Below, one piece after another: positions 26,333 to 34,985 of a stretch of 64,000 nt of DNA; positions within the stretch are counted from its first letter, which is position 1, and each line of letters begins with the position of its first letter. Below the pieces are notes generated by a model, which ran no database searches, was not told the origin of the DNA, and saw only the letters and a program-made list of their open reading frames with translations. Position numbers and translations under genes: made by a program. The DNA is from Prevotellaceae bacterium. Lineage in GTDB: Bacteria > Bacteroidota > Bacteroidia > Bacteroidales > Paludibacteraceae. Location of the stretch: the NCBI GenBank assembly GCA_020636675.1, contig JACJXK010000007.1:1-64000 (forward strand). Reading direction: 5' to 3'.

Positions 26333-27127
26333 TTATCCCAGTGCCACATCCAAAACCATCATCAACAAGAAACCAAACATCACACCCAACGTACCTGCAT
26401 TGGAATGTTCGCCCAAGTGAGATTCCGGAATGAGTTCCTCCACCACCACATAAATCATTGCCCCTGCGGCAAACGCCAACAGCCACGGCATGAAGGCGGT
26501 CACAGATCCGATGAGCAGCACACCCAACACACCGGATATTGGTTCCACCAGTCCGGACAGTGCTCCATACATGAACGACTTCCGGTTGGACAAGCCCTCC
26601 TTCTTTAGTGGAAGAGAGACCGCAGCACCCTCCGGTATGTTCTGTAGCCCAATACCCAAAGCAAGAGCAAATGCAGCAGCAATAGAGGCTGTGCCGCCAT
26701 CGCCGGTAGCCGCCATGCCAAAAGTAAGGCCTACCGCCATGCCCTCCGGTATGTTATGCAGAGTAACTGCGATAATCAACATGGCAGAACGGTTCATCGA
26801 GGAATGCGGACCCTCCGGCGAGCTGCTGCCCGGATGCAAATGGGGAAGGAGCATATCCAACGAAAAAAGAAACAAGCCTCCAAGCAGGAAACCACCAGCT
26901 GCAGGAATCCAACCCACTTGTCCTTGGGCTTTCGCCATCTCGATGGAAGGAATCAACAACGACCAAACAGCCGCCGCAATCATCACGCCAGCCGCAAATC
27001 CTAAAAATATCTGTTGAAACTTAGGTTTAATTTCACCTCTAAAAAGGAAAACCACCGCCGCACCTATTGCCGTACAGCAAAACGTGAAAGCAGTACCTGC
27101 CAATGCATTCAATAGGGATTCGTTCAT
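26333..27127 (-). CDS. ZIP-family metal transporter
   Basis: A 264-residue inner-membrane protein with about eight helices. The two signature helices are HNIPEGMAVGLTFG and LGIGLQNIPEGAAVS, which supply the His/Asn/Glu ligands of the binuclear metal site in bacterial ZIP proteins such as ZupT and the Bordetella ZIP. A His-containing cytoplasmic loop (LLPHLHPGSSSPEGPHSS) lies between helices three and four. Likely import of Zn2+ or another divalent metal. It follows folB after 11 bases in the DUF3822-rsmD-folB unit. Confidence 0.88.
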   Translation of the reverse strand: MNESLLNALAGTAFTFCCTAIGAAVVFLFRGEIKPKFQQIFLGFAAGVMIAAAVWSLLIPSIEMAKAQGQVGWIPAAGGFLLGGLFLFSLDMLLPHLHPGSSSPEGPHSSMNRSAMLIIAVTLHNIPEGMAVGLTFGMAATGDGGTASIAAAFALALGIGLQNIPEGAAVSLPLKKEGLSNRKSFMYGALSGLVEPISGVLGVLLIGSVTAFMPWLLAFAAGAMIYVVVEELIPESHLGEHSNAGTLGVMFGFLLMMVLDVALG

Positions 27128-27138
27128 AAAAGAAATAT

Positions 27139-27486
27139 TTATCCGTTGACAACCACAGTCGCCATATCCAACACACCCGCCACGGGAGGCCTATGTTTGG
27201 ACACACGCACCTCCAATGCATCTATCTGCGGATAAGCCTTTTTTATCGCGTCCAATATCCGTTGAGCCACATGCTCTATCAAGTTAGACGGTTGCCTCAT
27301 CTCCTCCTTTATCAAATCAAACACATCCGAGTAATTGATTGTTCCCTGTAGTGCATCATACTTCGCCGCCTGGGAGAAATCAAAATCCATCTTCACCGTA
27401 ACCGTATAGGTGCCACCCACGACACGCTCTTCCGGAAGAACTCCATGAAAAGCGTGAAACTTCATATTCTCCAATAAAATCTGCAT
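27139..27486 (-). CDS. folB: Dihydroneopterin aldolase
   Basis: A 115-residue enzyme from the ATG at 27486 (MQILLENMKFHAFHGVLPEE); a TTG two codons upstream is also in frame. FolB converts dihydroneopterin to 6-hydroxymethyl-dihydropterin and glycolaldehyde in folate synthesis. FHAFHGVLPEER carries the conserved Glu for pterin binding, INYSDVFDLI and the segment LIEHVAQRI are typical, and the catalytic Lys lies in VRVSKHRPPV. It starts 7 bases after the rsmD stop. Confidence 0.93.
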   Translation of the reverse strand: MQILLENMKFHAFHGVLPEERVVGGTYTVTVKMDFDFSQAAKYDALQGTINYSDVFDLIKEEMRQPSNLIEHVAQRILDAIKKAYPQIDALEVRVSKHRPPVAGVLDMATVVVNG

Positions 27487-27493
27487 AAACAAG

Positions 27494-28024
27494 CTATTTA
27501 AAGAAAGTGAAATTCACATGACCATAGTTACGATGGTCGTAGAAGTGAGGATGAGAGGTAAACGACCTGTCTTTCGGATGTTCCAAAATGAGCAGGCCAT
27601 CCTCGGCCAACAAAGAGTGTTCAAAAACCAAATCCGGAATTTTGTCCAGATCCTTATGGTCATAGGGAGGGTCGGCAAAGATGAGGTCATACTTGGTCGA
27701 AGTTTTTTCGACAAACCGGAAAGTATCTCCCTTTATGGCATTCACACAATCTATCTTCAGCTCGGCGAGCACCTTTCTGATGAAAGAATAATTGGTGGAA
27801 TTCAACTCCAACAGAGTAATGTCTTTGCTACCTCTGGAAGCAAACTCCATGCTTATGTTGCCCGTTCCGCCAAACATATCCAGCACCTTCAACTCCTCAA
27901 AGTCGACCATATTGTTCAATATATTGAAAAGTCCCTCTTTCGCGATATCCGTGGTAGGCCTCGCCTTGAGGTTGGTCGGAGGCGAAAATCGCCTGCCTTT
28001 ATAAATTCCGCTTACAATGCGCAT
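27494..28024 (-). CDS. rsmD: 16S rRNA (guanine(966)-N2)-methyltransferase
   Basis: A 176-residue SAM-dependent methyltransferase from the ATG at 28024 (MRIVSGIYKGRRF). The N-terminal MRIVSGxxKGRxF and RPTTDIAKEGLFNIL are diagnostic of RsmD; motif I is VLDMFGGTGNISMEFASRG and motif IV is IFADPPYDHKD. It modifies G966 of 16S rRNA during 30S assembly. Its start overlaps the end of the DUF3822 gene by 13 bases, a translational-coupling arrangement seen in many Bacteroidota. Confidence 0.95.
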   Translation of the reverse strand: MRIVSGIYKGRRFSPPTNLKARPTTDIAKEGLFNILNNMVDFEELKVLDMFGGTGNISMEFASRGSKDITLLELNSTNYSFIRKVLAELKIDCVNAIKGDTFRFVEKTSTKYDLIFADPPYDHKDLDKIPDLVFEHSLLAEDGLLILEHPKDRSFTSHPHFYDHRNYGHVNFTFFK

Positions 28025-28851
28025 AATGGTATATTGAATAAATTCATGTGATGCCAAACAGACGGCATCGTCTCAAACTCTTTTCCTATCAAAAGAGAAG
28101 AAGACTTTTGAAATCTCACCTCCTTCACATAACGCCTCAACAAGGATATTTTCTCGTCGTCCTCTTCTGTGAAGCCGGAAAGGATCAACTCCACATGGTA
28201 TTGATCCAACGAGAAATGTTCGTACAAACTCAACAAAAAGAAAAGGAACTCGTCATCGTTTCTAAACTTATATGTATTGGCCAATTGAAGCGTTTTGTCC
28301 TGTACCAGCACAACGTCCATACATTCAGAATACATATTGACAAACATCTGCGGCGCATTATGGCGTTTGTTTTCCATCAGCGAACTCACCACATGGACAC
28401 TCTGTCTATTCACATACTTCACCGAAGGGAAAAATCGCAGCATACGACTCACCTTATGCACCGGCAATGCGTAGATGTTGGACACATCCGGGATACGCAA
28501 TCCATCGACAAAGAAGCGCATAGGCTCCTTCTCCTCTCCAAAGTTCATCTTCCAAACCTTCGGAATGTCATCGTCCGAAAATATTCCATTAGGGACGAAC
28601 GTATAGGAAGCGTCATCATCCAAGAAAAAGACCTGACGGTAGTTAGCTTTCAATATAGAACAGGAATCATACTGGGAAGCAAGCGCCTCTATCGGGCTCC
28701 ATCCTATTTTCGAAATTTCCTGATAATATATTACCTTATTTGCATTATGCCCATATACAATAAAACAAAATCCATTCGGAATGAACCGAATGGATAATGT
28801 ATAATTTATAGATTGAGACAAATCGAATGCCTTGTCGGTAATCTCTGTCAT
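28012..28851 (-). CDS. DUF3822-family protein
   Basis: A 279-residue cytoplasmic protein of a Bacteroidota-specific family (DUF3822), recognised by its position directly before rsmD and by the N-terminal DLSQSINYTLSIRFIPNGFCFIVY pattern. The fold is thought to resemble actin-like ATPases, but no functional motif can be seen with confidence. It overlaps rsmD by 13 bases. Function unknown; a role in RNA modification is only suggested by this pairing. Confidence 0.75.
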   Translation of the reverse strand: MTEITDKAFDLSQSINYTLSIRFIPNGFCFIVYGHNANKVIYYQEISKIGWSPIEALASQYDSCSILKANYRQVFFLDDDASYTFVPNGIFSDDDIPKVWKMNFGEEKEPMRFFVDGLRIPDVSNIYALPVHKVSRMLRFFPSVKYVNRQSVHVVSSLMENKRHNAPQMFVNMYSECMDVVLVQDKTLQLANTYKFRNDDEFLFFLLSLYEHFSLDQYHVELILSGFTEEDDEKISLLRRYVKEVRFQKSSSLLIGKEFETMPSVWHHMNLFNIPLCAL

Positions 28852-28868
28852 ACTATATCGTTAGATTA

Positions 28869-29549
28869 TTATTCCCAGTTTCCTGCATTGTTGTTAGAAG
28901 CCTCAGCATCACCAACCTTCAATCCTTCATACTTCTCCAAAGTAGTAGCCTTGTCAATCAAGTTGACCACCTCCTGCTTGTTCAATCCTTGCAAATATAC
29001 GGCGAATGGAACCTTTGCCTCAAACAAAGGAATTACAGTTCCTGATTTAGTAATCTGCTCTCCCACCTTCAGTTCAAACTTCTTACCGTTCGAGAAAGGA
29101 ACATAAGACAAGGAATCCAACACATAACCCTTACCGAAAACTGCTTCCTTAACGCTCACATAGGATGTATCACGTCTGAAAGTAGACATAAACAAGTCAT
29201 AATCCTCAATTCCGTATTTGGCAGCATCCTCAGGTTGCATCTTCAAAGCGATAGAGTCTGTCAAACCTTTCTCCAACTGATAGTCGCTCAACTCACCTAT
29301 TTTCTTTACTACCGGAATATGTTCGTTATTCACAAAATACACCAACGTGTCAAAACTAGCCGTGTACTTTCCGTGTAAGTCCTTATATGCGATCTGAGCT
29401 TTTCTTATATCCTTCAATCGTTTTATCACCGCGTTATCCCGAATATCCTTCTGCTCATTGAATTCAATTGGGCTCATAATGCTACTATAGCACAAATACG
29501 CCATGAAAATACTGGCCAAGACCAATAATGCTTTAAAAACAATTCTCAT
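28869..29549 (-). CDS. Exported or membrane-anchored protein of unknown function
   Basis: A 226-residue protein with one N-terminal hydrophobic helix (VFKALLVLASIFMAYLCYS) and a periplasmic remainder that begins IMSPIEFNEQKDIRDNAVIKRLKDIRKAQIAYKD. This layout resembles minor pilin-like or T2SS-type proteins, and the segment LKDIRKAQIAYKDLHGKYTASFDTLVYFV is seen in conserved Bacteroidales proteins found before the DUF3822 gene. No lipobox. It is the first gene of the minus-strand unit that runs through DUF3822, rsmD, folB and the ZIP gene. Function unknown. Confidence 0.7.
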   Translation of the reverse strand: MRIVFKALLVLASIFMAYLCYSSIMSPIEFNEQKDIRDNAVIKRLKDIRKAQIAYKDLHGKYTASFDTLVYFVNNEHIPVVKKIGELSDYQLEKGLTDSIALKMQPEDAAKYGIEDYDLFMSTFRRDTSYVSVKEAVFGKGYVLDSLSYVPFSNGKKFELKVGEQITKSGTVIPLFEAKVPFAVYLQGLNKQEVVNLIDKATTLEKYEGLKVGDAEASNNNAGNWE

Positions 29550-29901
29550 ATCAATTAATAGTTATATTTTTATTTTATATATTTTGCGAATACTGATGCG
29601 AATATTGATAATATCGTGCAAATTTAAAAAAGAAATACAGATAAAGCGTCTTTCTTTCAAAGTTTTTTTATTCTAAGTAATGATAAAAAAAACACATGAT
29701 ACATTTTAAGCCGTCTATCTTCCATAAAACGAATTCTGACAAATCTTCCGAAATGGATAGAAAAGGCAACGTGAAATTCCTTTTCTTTTAAAGAAAAAAG
29801 AAACAAAATCCGATTCAGTATGAGAATACGGCTACTGATTAGTATCTTCACACTCCGATTTTCAAAATTGATTCAGACAAACCGAGTTCGATTGACAAAC
29901 G
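29550..29901. other. Divergent intergenic region
   Basis: 352 bases between divergent genes. On the minus strand TAaaTTTGC at 29618-29626 is a likely -7 box for the exported-protein operon (start about 29611, leader about 60 bases). On the plus side, towards the helicase at 29902, I find no convincing promoter box and no structured RNA. Confidence 0.5.
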
Positions 29902-31299
29902 ATGATAAACGACTTTTTACACGAAAAAATAAAAGAGAACTTTCCTCACGAGGCCACCCCACAACAAGAGGAACTGATACGGCTACTGTCTTCTTTCGTA
30001 ATTTCGGGAGACGACCATATTTTCTTAATGAAGGGCTATGCAGGAACGGGCAAGACCTCCGTGGTCAGCGCACTGATACGGGCCATGGAAGAGATGAAAC
30101 AACCTGTCGTCCTGATGGCACCAACCGGCAGGGCCGCAAAAGTGCTCTCCGCCTACTCCGGCAGGCCGGCATTCACCATACACAAAAAGATATACCGTCA
30201 ACAAACAGGAGGCGACCCCAACGGCGACTTCTCCCTCAACGTGAACCTACACAAACAGACGCTTTTCATCGTAGACGAAGCCTCCATGATAGCTAACGCC
30301 AGCGCAGAGACAAACTTCGGCTCCGGCAGATTGCTGGACGATCTCATCGAATATGTATACGGAGGGGACGGCTGCCGGCTGATTCTTATTGGAGACACGG
30401 CACAACTACCGCCAGTAGGCCAAGAGATGAGCCCCGCATTGGAAAAAGCACAGCTCGAAGGATACGGGTTCCATACGGACGAATATCAGCTGACCGACGT
30501 AGTGAGGCAGGCCTGCGAATCGGGGATACTATACAACGCCACCAAGCTAAGGCTGCTCATCCTGCAAGAGTTTGGTGGTGAGTTTCCAAAAATAGAATAC
30601 GAATCATACGCGGACATCAAACGCATATCGGGAGAAGATCTGATAGAGGCCATAGCATCCGCCTACGGACGTGACGGGATGGACGAGACCATCGTCATCT
30701 CCCGCTCCAACAAAAGAGCCAACATCTTCAACAACGGCATCCGCAACAGGATCCTTTACAGAGAAGAGGAACTATCGTCCGGCGACCTGCTGATGGTGGT
30801 CCGCAACAACTACTTCTGGTCCAAAAACATAGAGAAGTTCGACTTCATCGCCAACGGCGACGTGGCCGAGGTGAAACGCGTCCACAACAAACGTGAGATT
30901 TACGGATTCAGATTTGCCGACGTGACTCTCCATTTTCAGGACTACGACGTCGAACTAGACACAAAAATTCTACTAGACACACTCCAGAGCGAAGCACCCG
31001 CCCTCTCCTACAACGACAACAACAGGCTGTTTCAGGCCGTACAGGAAGACTACATGGACATTGGCAACAAACGCGAACGGATGAAGAAGATGAGAGAAGA
31101 CCCATTTCTCAACGCATTGCAGGTCAAATTTGCGTACGCCGTAACTTGCCACAAAGCACAAGGCGGACAATGGAACACCGTCTTTCTGGACCAAGGCTAC
31201 ATCACGGAAGAGATGATCAACACCGAGTATCTGCGATGGTTATACACAGCTTTCACACGTGCCACAGACCGACTGTATCTCATCAACTGGCCAGAATAA
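29902..31299 (+). CDS. RecD/UvrD-type ATP-dependent DNA helicase (AAA family)
   Basis: A 465-residue superfamily 1 helicase. Walker A is KGYAGTGKTSVVSAL (about 44-58), motif Ia APTGRAAKVL, Walker B IVDEASM near 122, motif III IGDTAQLPPVG near 159, and the C-terminal UvrD-like motif VTCHKAQGGQW (about 418) and YTAFTRATDRLYLI. It is much shorter than RecD or RecD2 and lacks RecB/RecC neighbours, so it acts alone or with unknown partners. It is a common neighbour of the rsmD-DUF3822 block in Bacteroidales. Confidence 0.88.
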   Translation: MINDFLHEKIKENFPHEATPQQEELIRLLSSFVISGDDHIFLMKGYAGTGKTSVVSALIRAMEEMKQPVVLMAPTGRAAKVLSAYSGRPAFTIHKKIYRQQTGGDPNGDFSLNVNLHKQTLFIVDEASMIANASAETNFGSGRLLDDLIEYVYGGDGCRLILIGDTAQLPPVGQEMSPALEKAQLEGYGFHTDEYQLTDVVRQACESGILYNATKLRLLILQEFGGEFPKIEYESYADIKRISGEDLIEAIASAYGRDGMDETIVISRSNKRANIFNNGIRNRILYREEELSSGDLLMVVRNNYFWSKNIEKFDFIANGDVAEVKRVHNKREIYGFRFADVTLHFQDYDVELDTKILLDTLQSEAPALSYNDNNRLFQAVQEDYMDIGNKRERMKKMREDPFLNALQVKFAYAVTCHKAQGGQWNTVFLDQGYITEEMINTEYLRWLYTAFTRATDRLYLINWPE

Positions 31300-31363
31300 T
31301 GGCAAAGTCTCTTTTTTCTAACGCTAAATTCCGATTTCTTAGCCATTTCACTTACCATTTTAC

Positions 31364-31372
31364 TATTTTTGC
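31364..31372 (+). promoter_or_regulatory. Putative -7 box for the YwqK-like gene
   Basis: TAttTTTGC fits TAnnTTTG. It lies 30 bases before the ATG at 31402, and the in-frame TTG at 31369 falls inside the box and so cannot be the start. Confidence 0.55.
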
Positions 31373-31401
31373 ATACAAATAAAAAAAACATACAAATAGA
31401 A

Positions 31402-32190
31402 ATGAAACGAATCATACTACTATTACTCTCCGCCCTATGCGTGATATGCGCAATGGCAACCACTCCTAACGCAACCGACAAGAAAGGACGCAAGCAAGGC
31501 GCTTGGAGCAAAACTTACGCCAACGGACAATTAATGTACGAAGGCTCGTTCAAGGATGACCAGCCAGTGGGCTCGTTCAAACGATATTTCGAATCGGGCA
31601 AACTGAAACTAATACAAACCTATACGAAGGGAGACAATTCTACCGTAAGAATCTACGAGGAGGATGGCAAAACCATCTCCATGGAGGGTGCATATAAAGG
31701 AAAAGAAAGAGACGGCGAATGGAAATTTTATTCGGAAGGGAAACTCTCCCTTGTCGAGAATTACACAAACGGGAAAAGAAACGGAATCGCAAAATCATAC
31801 GCAAAAAACGGGACCATCATCTCAGAGACACCCTACACCGACGATAAAATAAACGGTACAAAAAGAGAGTTTTTGGAAGACGGAAAACTTTACGCCGAGA
31901 TTCCCTACAAAAACGGCGTGAAGGACGGCATGTATCGCCTCTACGAAGGCAATGAAAATCCTGTTGCCATAGGGCTCTATGTCAACGGCGAAAGAGACGG
32001 CAATTGGGTAGTCTACAACGACAAAGGAGAAGTGGGCGAAACCCAAATCTACAAGAACGGCGTTTTGCAAAACAAGAAGGAGCTAAAAAAGAAATATACG
32101 AAGTCTGCCGACGAGAAAGAGTCTGAAAAGGGGAAAATAAAAGAACCAACAGAGGAGTTTCCCGGCTCTTCCATAAAAGGCATCGAATAA
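31402..32190 (+). CDS. Exported YwqK/MORN-repeat protein
   Basis: A 262-residue protein starting at ATG 31402 with a signal peptide (MKRIILLLLSALCVICAMA). The mature part is built of repeated MORN-like units of the kind YANGQLMYEGSFKDDQPVGS, YSEGKLSLVENYTNGKRNG, ...FLEDGKLYAEIPYKNGVKDG, about 20-24 residues each and roughly seven in number. The C-terminal 40 residues are Lys/Glu-rich. Some databases call this family YwqK antitoxin, but no toxin gene is present and the export signal argues against that role here. It lies 13 bases before mnmA and may be the first gene of that transcript. Confidence 0.8.
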   Translation: MKRIILLLLSALCVICAMATTPNATDKKGRKQGAWSKTYANGQLMYEGSFKDDQPVGSFKRYFESGKLKLIQTYTKGDNSTVRIYEEDGKTISMEGAYKGKERDGEWKFYSEGKLSLVENYTNGKRNGIAKSYAKNGTIISETPYTDDKINGTKREFLEDGKLYAEIPYKNGVKDGMYRLYEGNENPVAIGLYVNGERDGNWVVYNDKGEVGETQIYKNGVLQNKKELKKKYTKSADEKESEKGKIKEPTEEFPGSSIKGIE

Positions 32191-32203
32191 AAGGACATCC
32201 GGC

Positions 32204-33331
32204 ATGAACAATCGCGAAAATAGAGTTTTGGTGGCCATGAGCGGCGGAGTAGACAGCTCCACCGTCTGTATGCTGCTGCAAGAACAAGGGTTTAAGATAG
32301 AGGGCATCACCATGCGCATGTGGGATGCGCCAAAAAACTTCACCAAGTACGGAGAAGAACTTCCAGACTACATCGTAGATGCCCAACGACTTGCACAGAA
32401 ACTCAACTTTCCGCACCACATACTCGACATAAGGGAAGATTTCAAGAAAATAGTTGTGGACTACTTCGCCGACGAATATCTCAACGGAAGGACTCCCAAC
32501 CCATGCGTAGTATGCAACCGACACATCAAATGGAAGCTCTTGGTAGAAGAGGCCGACCGGCTGAACTGCCAATATATCGCTACGGGACACTACGCAAAGA
32601 TAGTACGTCAGAACGGACATGCTTACATAGCCAGAGGCATCGACACGAAGAAGGACCAATCTTACTTTCTGTGGGATGTCTCGCCGGAGATCTTAGAACG
32701 TGCCATCATGCCTCTGGGCGCAATGACCAAAGACGAGACGAGAGAAGAGGCCATCTCCAAAGGATTTGAAGCATTGGCAAAGAAGAAGGAGAGCATGGAG
32801 ATCTGTTTCGTGGACGACGATTATCGGAATTTTCTGAAAGAACATTACGGCGACAAACTGGCAGAAATAGGCAAAGGCCATTTCGTAGACGAAGGAGGTA
32901 AGAAGATTGGCGAACATGAAGGCTTTCCTTTCTATACCATCGGGCAAAGGAAAGGATTAGGCATTGCCTTAGGTCACCCCGCCTACGTCACCAAAATAAA
33001 TCCACGGAGAAATACTGTCATGTTAGGAGACAAGTCCATGCTGGAGACGAAAGAGATGCTGGTAGAGAACTACCAAATCATAGACCGGGCCGACTTCGTA
33101 GACTCAGAACGGGCCATCGAAACACAGATAAGGTATAAGTCGCACAGCACACCCTCACAAATAGAATTCATAGACGAAAACAATCTGATTGTCAGATTTC
33201 AAGAACCCATCAGCGCCGTCACCCCCGGACAATCGGCCGCATTCTATATCGGAGAGCGACTATTGGGAGGTGGCGTGATTGCCGACTCAAAAGCATTGAA
33301 GAAAGCGAAGAAGAGGCTCGAGAAACAATGA
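32204..33331 (+). CDS. mnmA: tRNA-specific 2-thiouridylase MnmA
   Basis: A 375-residue ATP-PPase that places sulfur on U34 of tRNA-Lys, -Glu and -Gln. The PP-loop is SGGVDSS (13-19). The catalytic pair is Cys101 in TPNPCVVCNRHIKW, which includes the CxxC with Cys104, and Cys201 in SMEICFVDDDYRNF. KKDQSYFLW and FPFYTIGQRKGLG are further family signatures, and the C-terminal beta-barrel domains are complete. It leads into xseA after 44 bases. Confidence 0.96.
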   Translation: MNNRENRVLVAMSGGVDSSTVCMLLQEQGFKIEGITMRMWDAPKNFTKYGEELPDYIVDAQRLAQKLNFPHHILDIREDFKKIVVDYFADEYLNGRTPNPCVVCNRHIKWKLLVEEADRLNCQYIATGHYAKIVRQNGHAYIARGIDTKKDQSYFLWDVSPEILERAIMPLGAMTKDETREEAISKGFEALAKKKESMEICFVDDDYRNFLKEHYGDKLAEIGKGHFVDEGGKKIGEHEGFPFYTIGQRKGLGIALGHPAYVTKINPRRNTVMLGDKSMLETKEMLVENYQIIDRADFVDSERAIETQIRYKSHSTPSQIEFIDENNLIVRFQEPISAVTPGQSAAFYIGERLLGGGVIADSKALKKAKKRLEKQ

Positions 33332-33375
33332 TTCACCATACTATCTTTTATTAGAACAAGTTATTAGGACAAACG

Positions 33376-34677
33376 ATGACAATCGACTCCATATCATTAA
33401 AAGATTTGCTTCTGACTATCCGCAAAGAGATGGCAGATGCTTTCAGCAACGCCTATTGGATTCGTGCCGAGATAAGCGAGATACGAGAAAACGCCAACGG
33501 ACACTGCTACTTGGAACTGATAGAGAAAGACTCGTCCGGCAAACTGATCGTGGCAAAATCAAGGGCATCCATCTGGGCGGATACCTATCGGATGATAAAG
33601 CCATACTTTGTGAAGGAGACAGGACAGGAACTAAAATCAGGAATGAAGGTGATGGTTCAAGTCTCCATCAGTTTTCATGAGCTATATGGATTCAACTGCG
33701 CCATCAGAGACATCGAGCCATCGTTTACCATAGGAGACCTGGCAAAAAAGAGACAGGAGGCCATCCGCCAACTACAGGAGGACGGAATATGGGACATGAA
33801 CCGCACACTCGACCTCCCCACACCACTCACCCGTATAGCCATCATCACCTCCTCCACAGCCGCAGGCTACGGAGATTTCATCGACCAACTCAAGAAGAAC
33901 AAACAAGGATACATTTTCCACACCACCTTCTTTCCCGCCACCATGCAGGGCGACGGTGCAGCAGATTCCATCATCAACGCCCTCGACAAAATTTACGAAC
34001 AGCAGGAACAGTACGATGCGGTAGCCATTATCCGAGGCGGAGGAGCAACCACCGACCTGCTGGCTTACGACGAGTACGAGTTGGCGGCCTGCTGCGCCCA
34101 ATTCCCTTTGCCCATAATTACCGGCATCGGACACGACAGAGACCAGTCTGTAGTCGACATGGTAGCCAACACCCGATGCAAGACGCCAACGGCCGTAGCC
34201 GCCTTCCTCATCGAACAGATGGACGAGACAGCGGACAATCTCCTCCAAATAGAAGAGTCATTAAAAAGTCTTATGGACGAATTTTTGAAAAACGCACATA
34301 GCCGTCTCAGAAACAACGCACTCTCGCTTTCACAACGCATCCATCTTCTGCTGAGAGAGGAAAAACAGGAGATGGAGAGAACCCAAGGCAATATAAAACA
34401 TTCCATCTCCCTTCTCCTTATGAGACAAAGGCAAAGGATAAAGGAGTCAAACGTCAAGATAAAAAACACCATCAAAAGTAGAATCTCGGAGGAGAAACAC
34501 CATCTTGAAATCTCAGAAAAAGCCATTCTACTACTCTCTCCTGATTACATCCTAAAGAAAGGATATTCTCTAACTATAAAAGAAGGGAAGATTGTGAAGA
34601 GCCAGAGTGAGCTAAACAAAGGAGACACTATCACCTCCATTTTTGTGGACGGAAAAAAAGAAAGCATCATCAAATAA
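33376..34677 (+). CDS. xseA: Exodeoxyribonuclease VII large subunit
   Basis: A 433-residue catalytic subunit of exonuclease VII, which degrades single-stranded DNA from both ends in mismatch repair and damage tolerance. It has the N-terminal OB-fold (YWIRAEISEIRENANGHCYLEL), the catalytic core with GDLAKKRQEAIRQLQEDGIWD, TSSTAAGYGDF, IIRGGGATTDL and ITGIGHDRDQS (catalytic His/Asp), and a long C-terminal coiled coil that binds XseB. It precedes xseB by 8 bases. Confidence 0.95.
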   Translation: MTIDSISLKDLLLTIRKEMADAFSNAYWIRAEISEIRENANGHCYLELIEKDSSGKLIVAKSRASIWADTYRMIKPYFVKETGQELKSGMKVMVQVSISFHELYGFNCAIRDIEPSFTIGDLAKKRQEAIRQLQEDGIWDMNRTLDLPTPLTRIAIITSSTAAGYGDFIDQLKKNKQGYIFHTTFFPATMQGDGAADSIINALDKIYEQQEQYDAVAIIRGGGATTDLLAYDEYELAACCAQFPLPIITGIGHDRDQSVVDMVANTRCKTPTAVAAFLIEQMDETADNLLQIEESLKSLMDEFLKNAHSRLRNNALSLSQRIHLLLREEKQEMERTQGNIKHSISLLLMRQRQRIKESNVKIKNTIKSRISEEKHHLEISEKAILLLSPDYILKKGYSLTIKEGKIVKSQSELNKGDTITSIFVDGKKESIIK

Positions 34678-34685
34678 CAAAAGAC

Positions 34686-34889
34686 ATGGCAAAGAAAACA
34701 AACACATACAAAGAATCCATCTCGGAGCTGGAGAACATCATAACTGAGTTGGAAGAGAACCAATTGGAAATTGACGACCTTGCCAATAAGGCAAAAAGGG
34801 CAACCGAGCTCATCAAATTCTGTAAAGAAAAACTTTACGGAACAGAAGATGAAGTCAATAAGATATTGGAAGATTTGGACAAAGAATAA
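34686..34889 (+). CDS. xseB: Exodeoxyribonuclease VII small subunit
   Basis: A 67-residue helical protein with the family pattern YKESISELENIITELEENQLEIDDLANKAKRATELIKFCKEKL. Several copies bind the XseA coiled coil and regulate the enzyme. It begins 8 bases after the xseA stop, so the subunits are made together. Confidence 0.93.
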   Translation: MAKKTNTYKESISELENIITELEENQLEIDDLANKAKRATELIKFCKEKLYGTEDEVNKILEDLDKE

Positions 34890-34985
34890 GGCTTCTCTTT
34901 CCTATCGTGGATCCGAAGAAAGTCCAGAATCTCTTCTCCCCCACAAAACTTTACCCATCGCATAGTTGTTGACATTTTGGGATTT

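Noticed and set aside
28048..28797. 249-codon plus-strand frame opposite the DUF3822 gene
   Set aside because: Antisense to a gene in a conserved rsmD context; no coding evidence.
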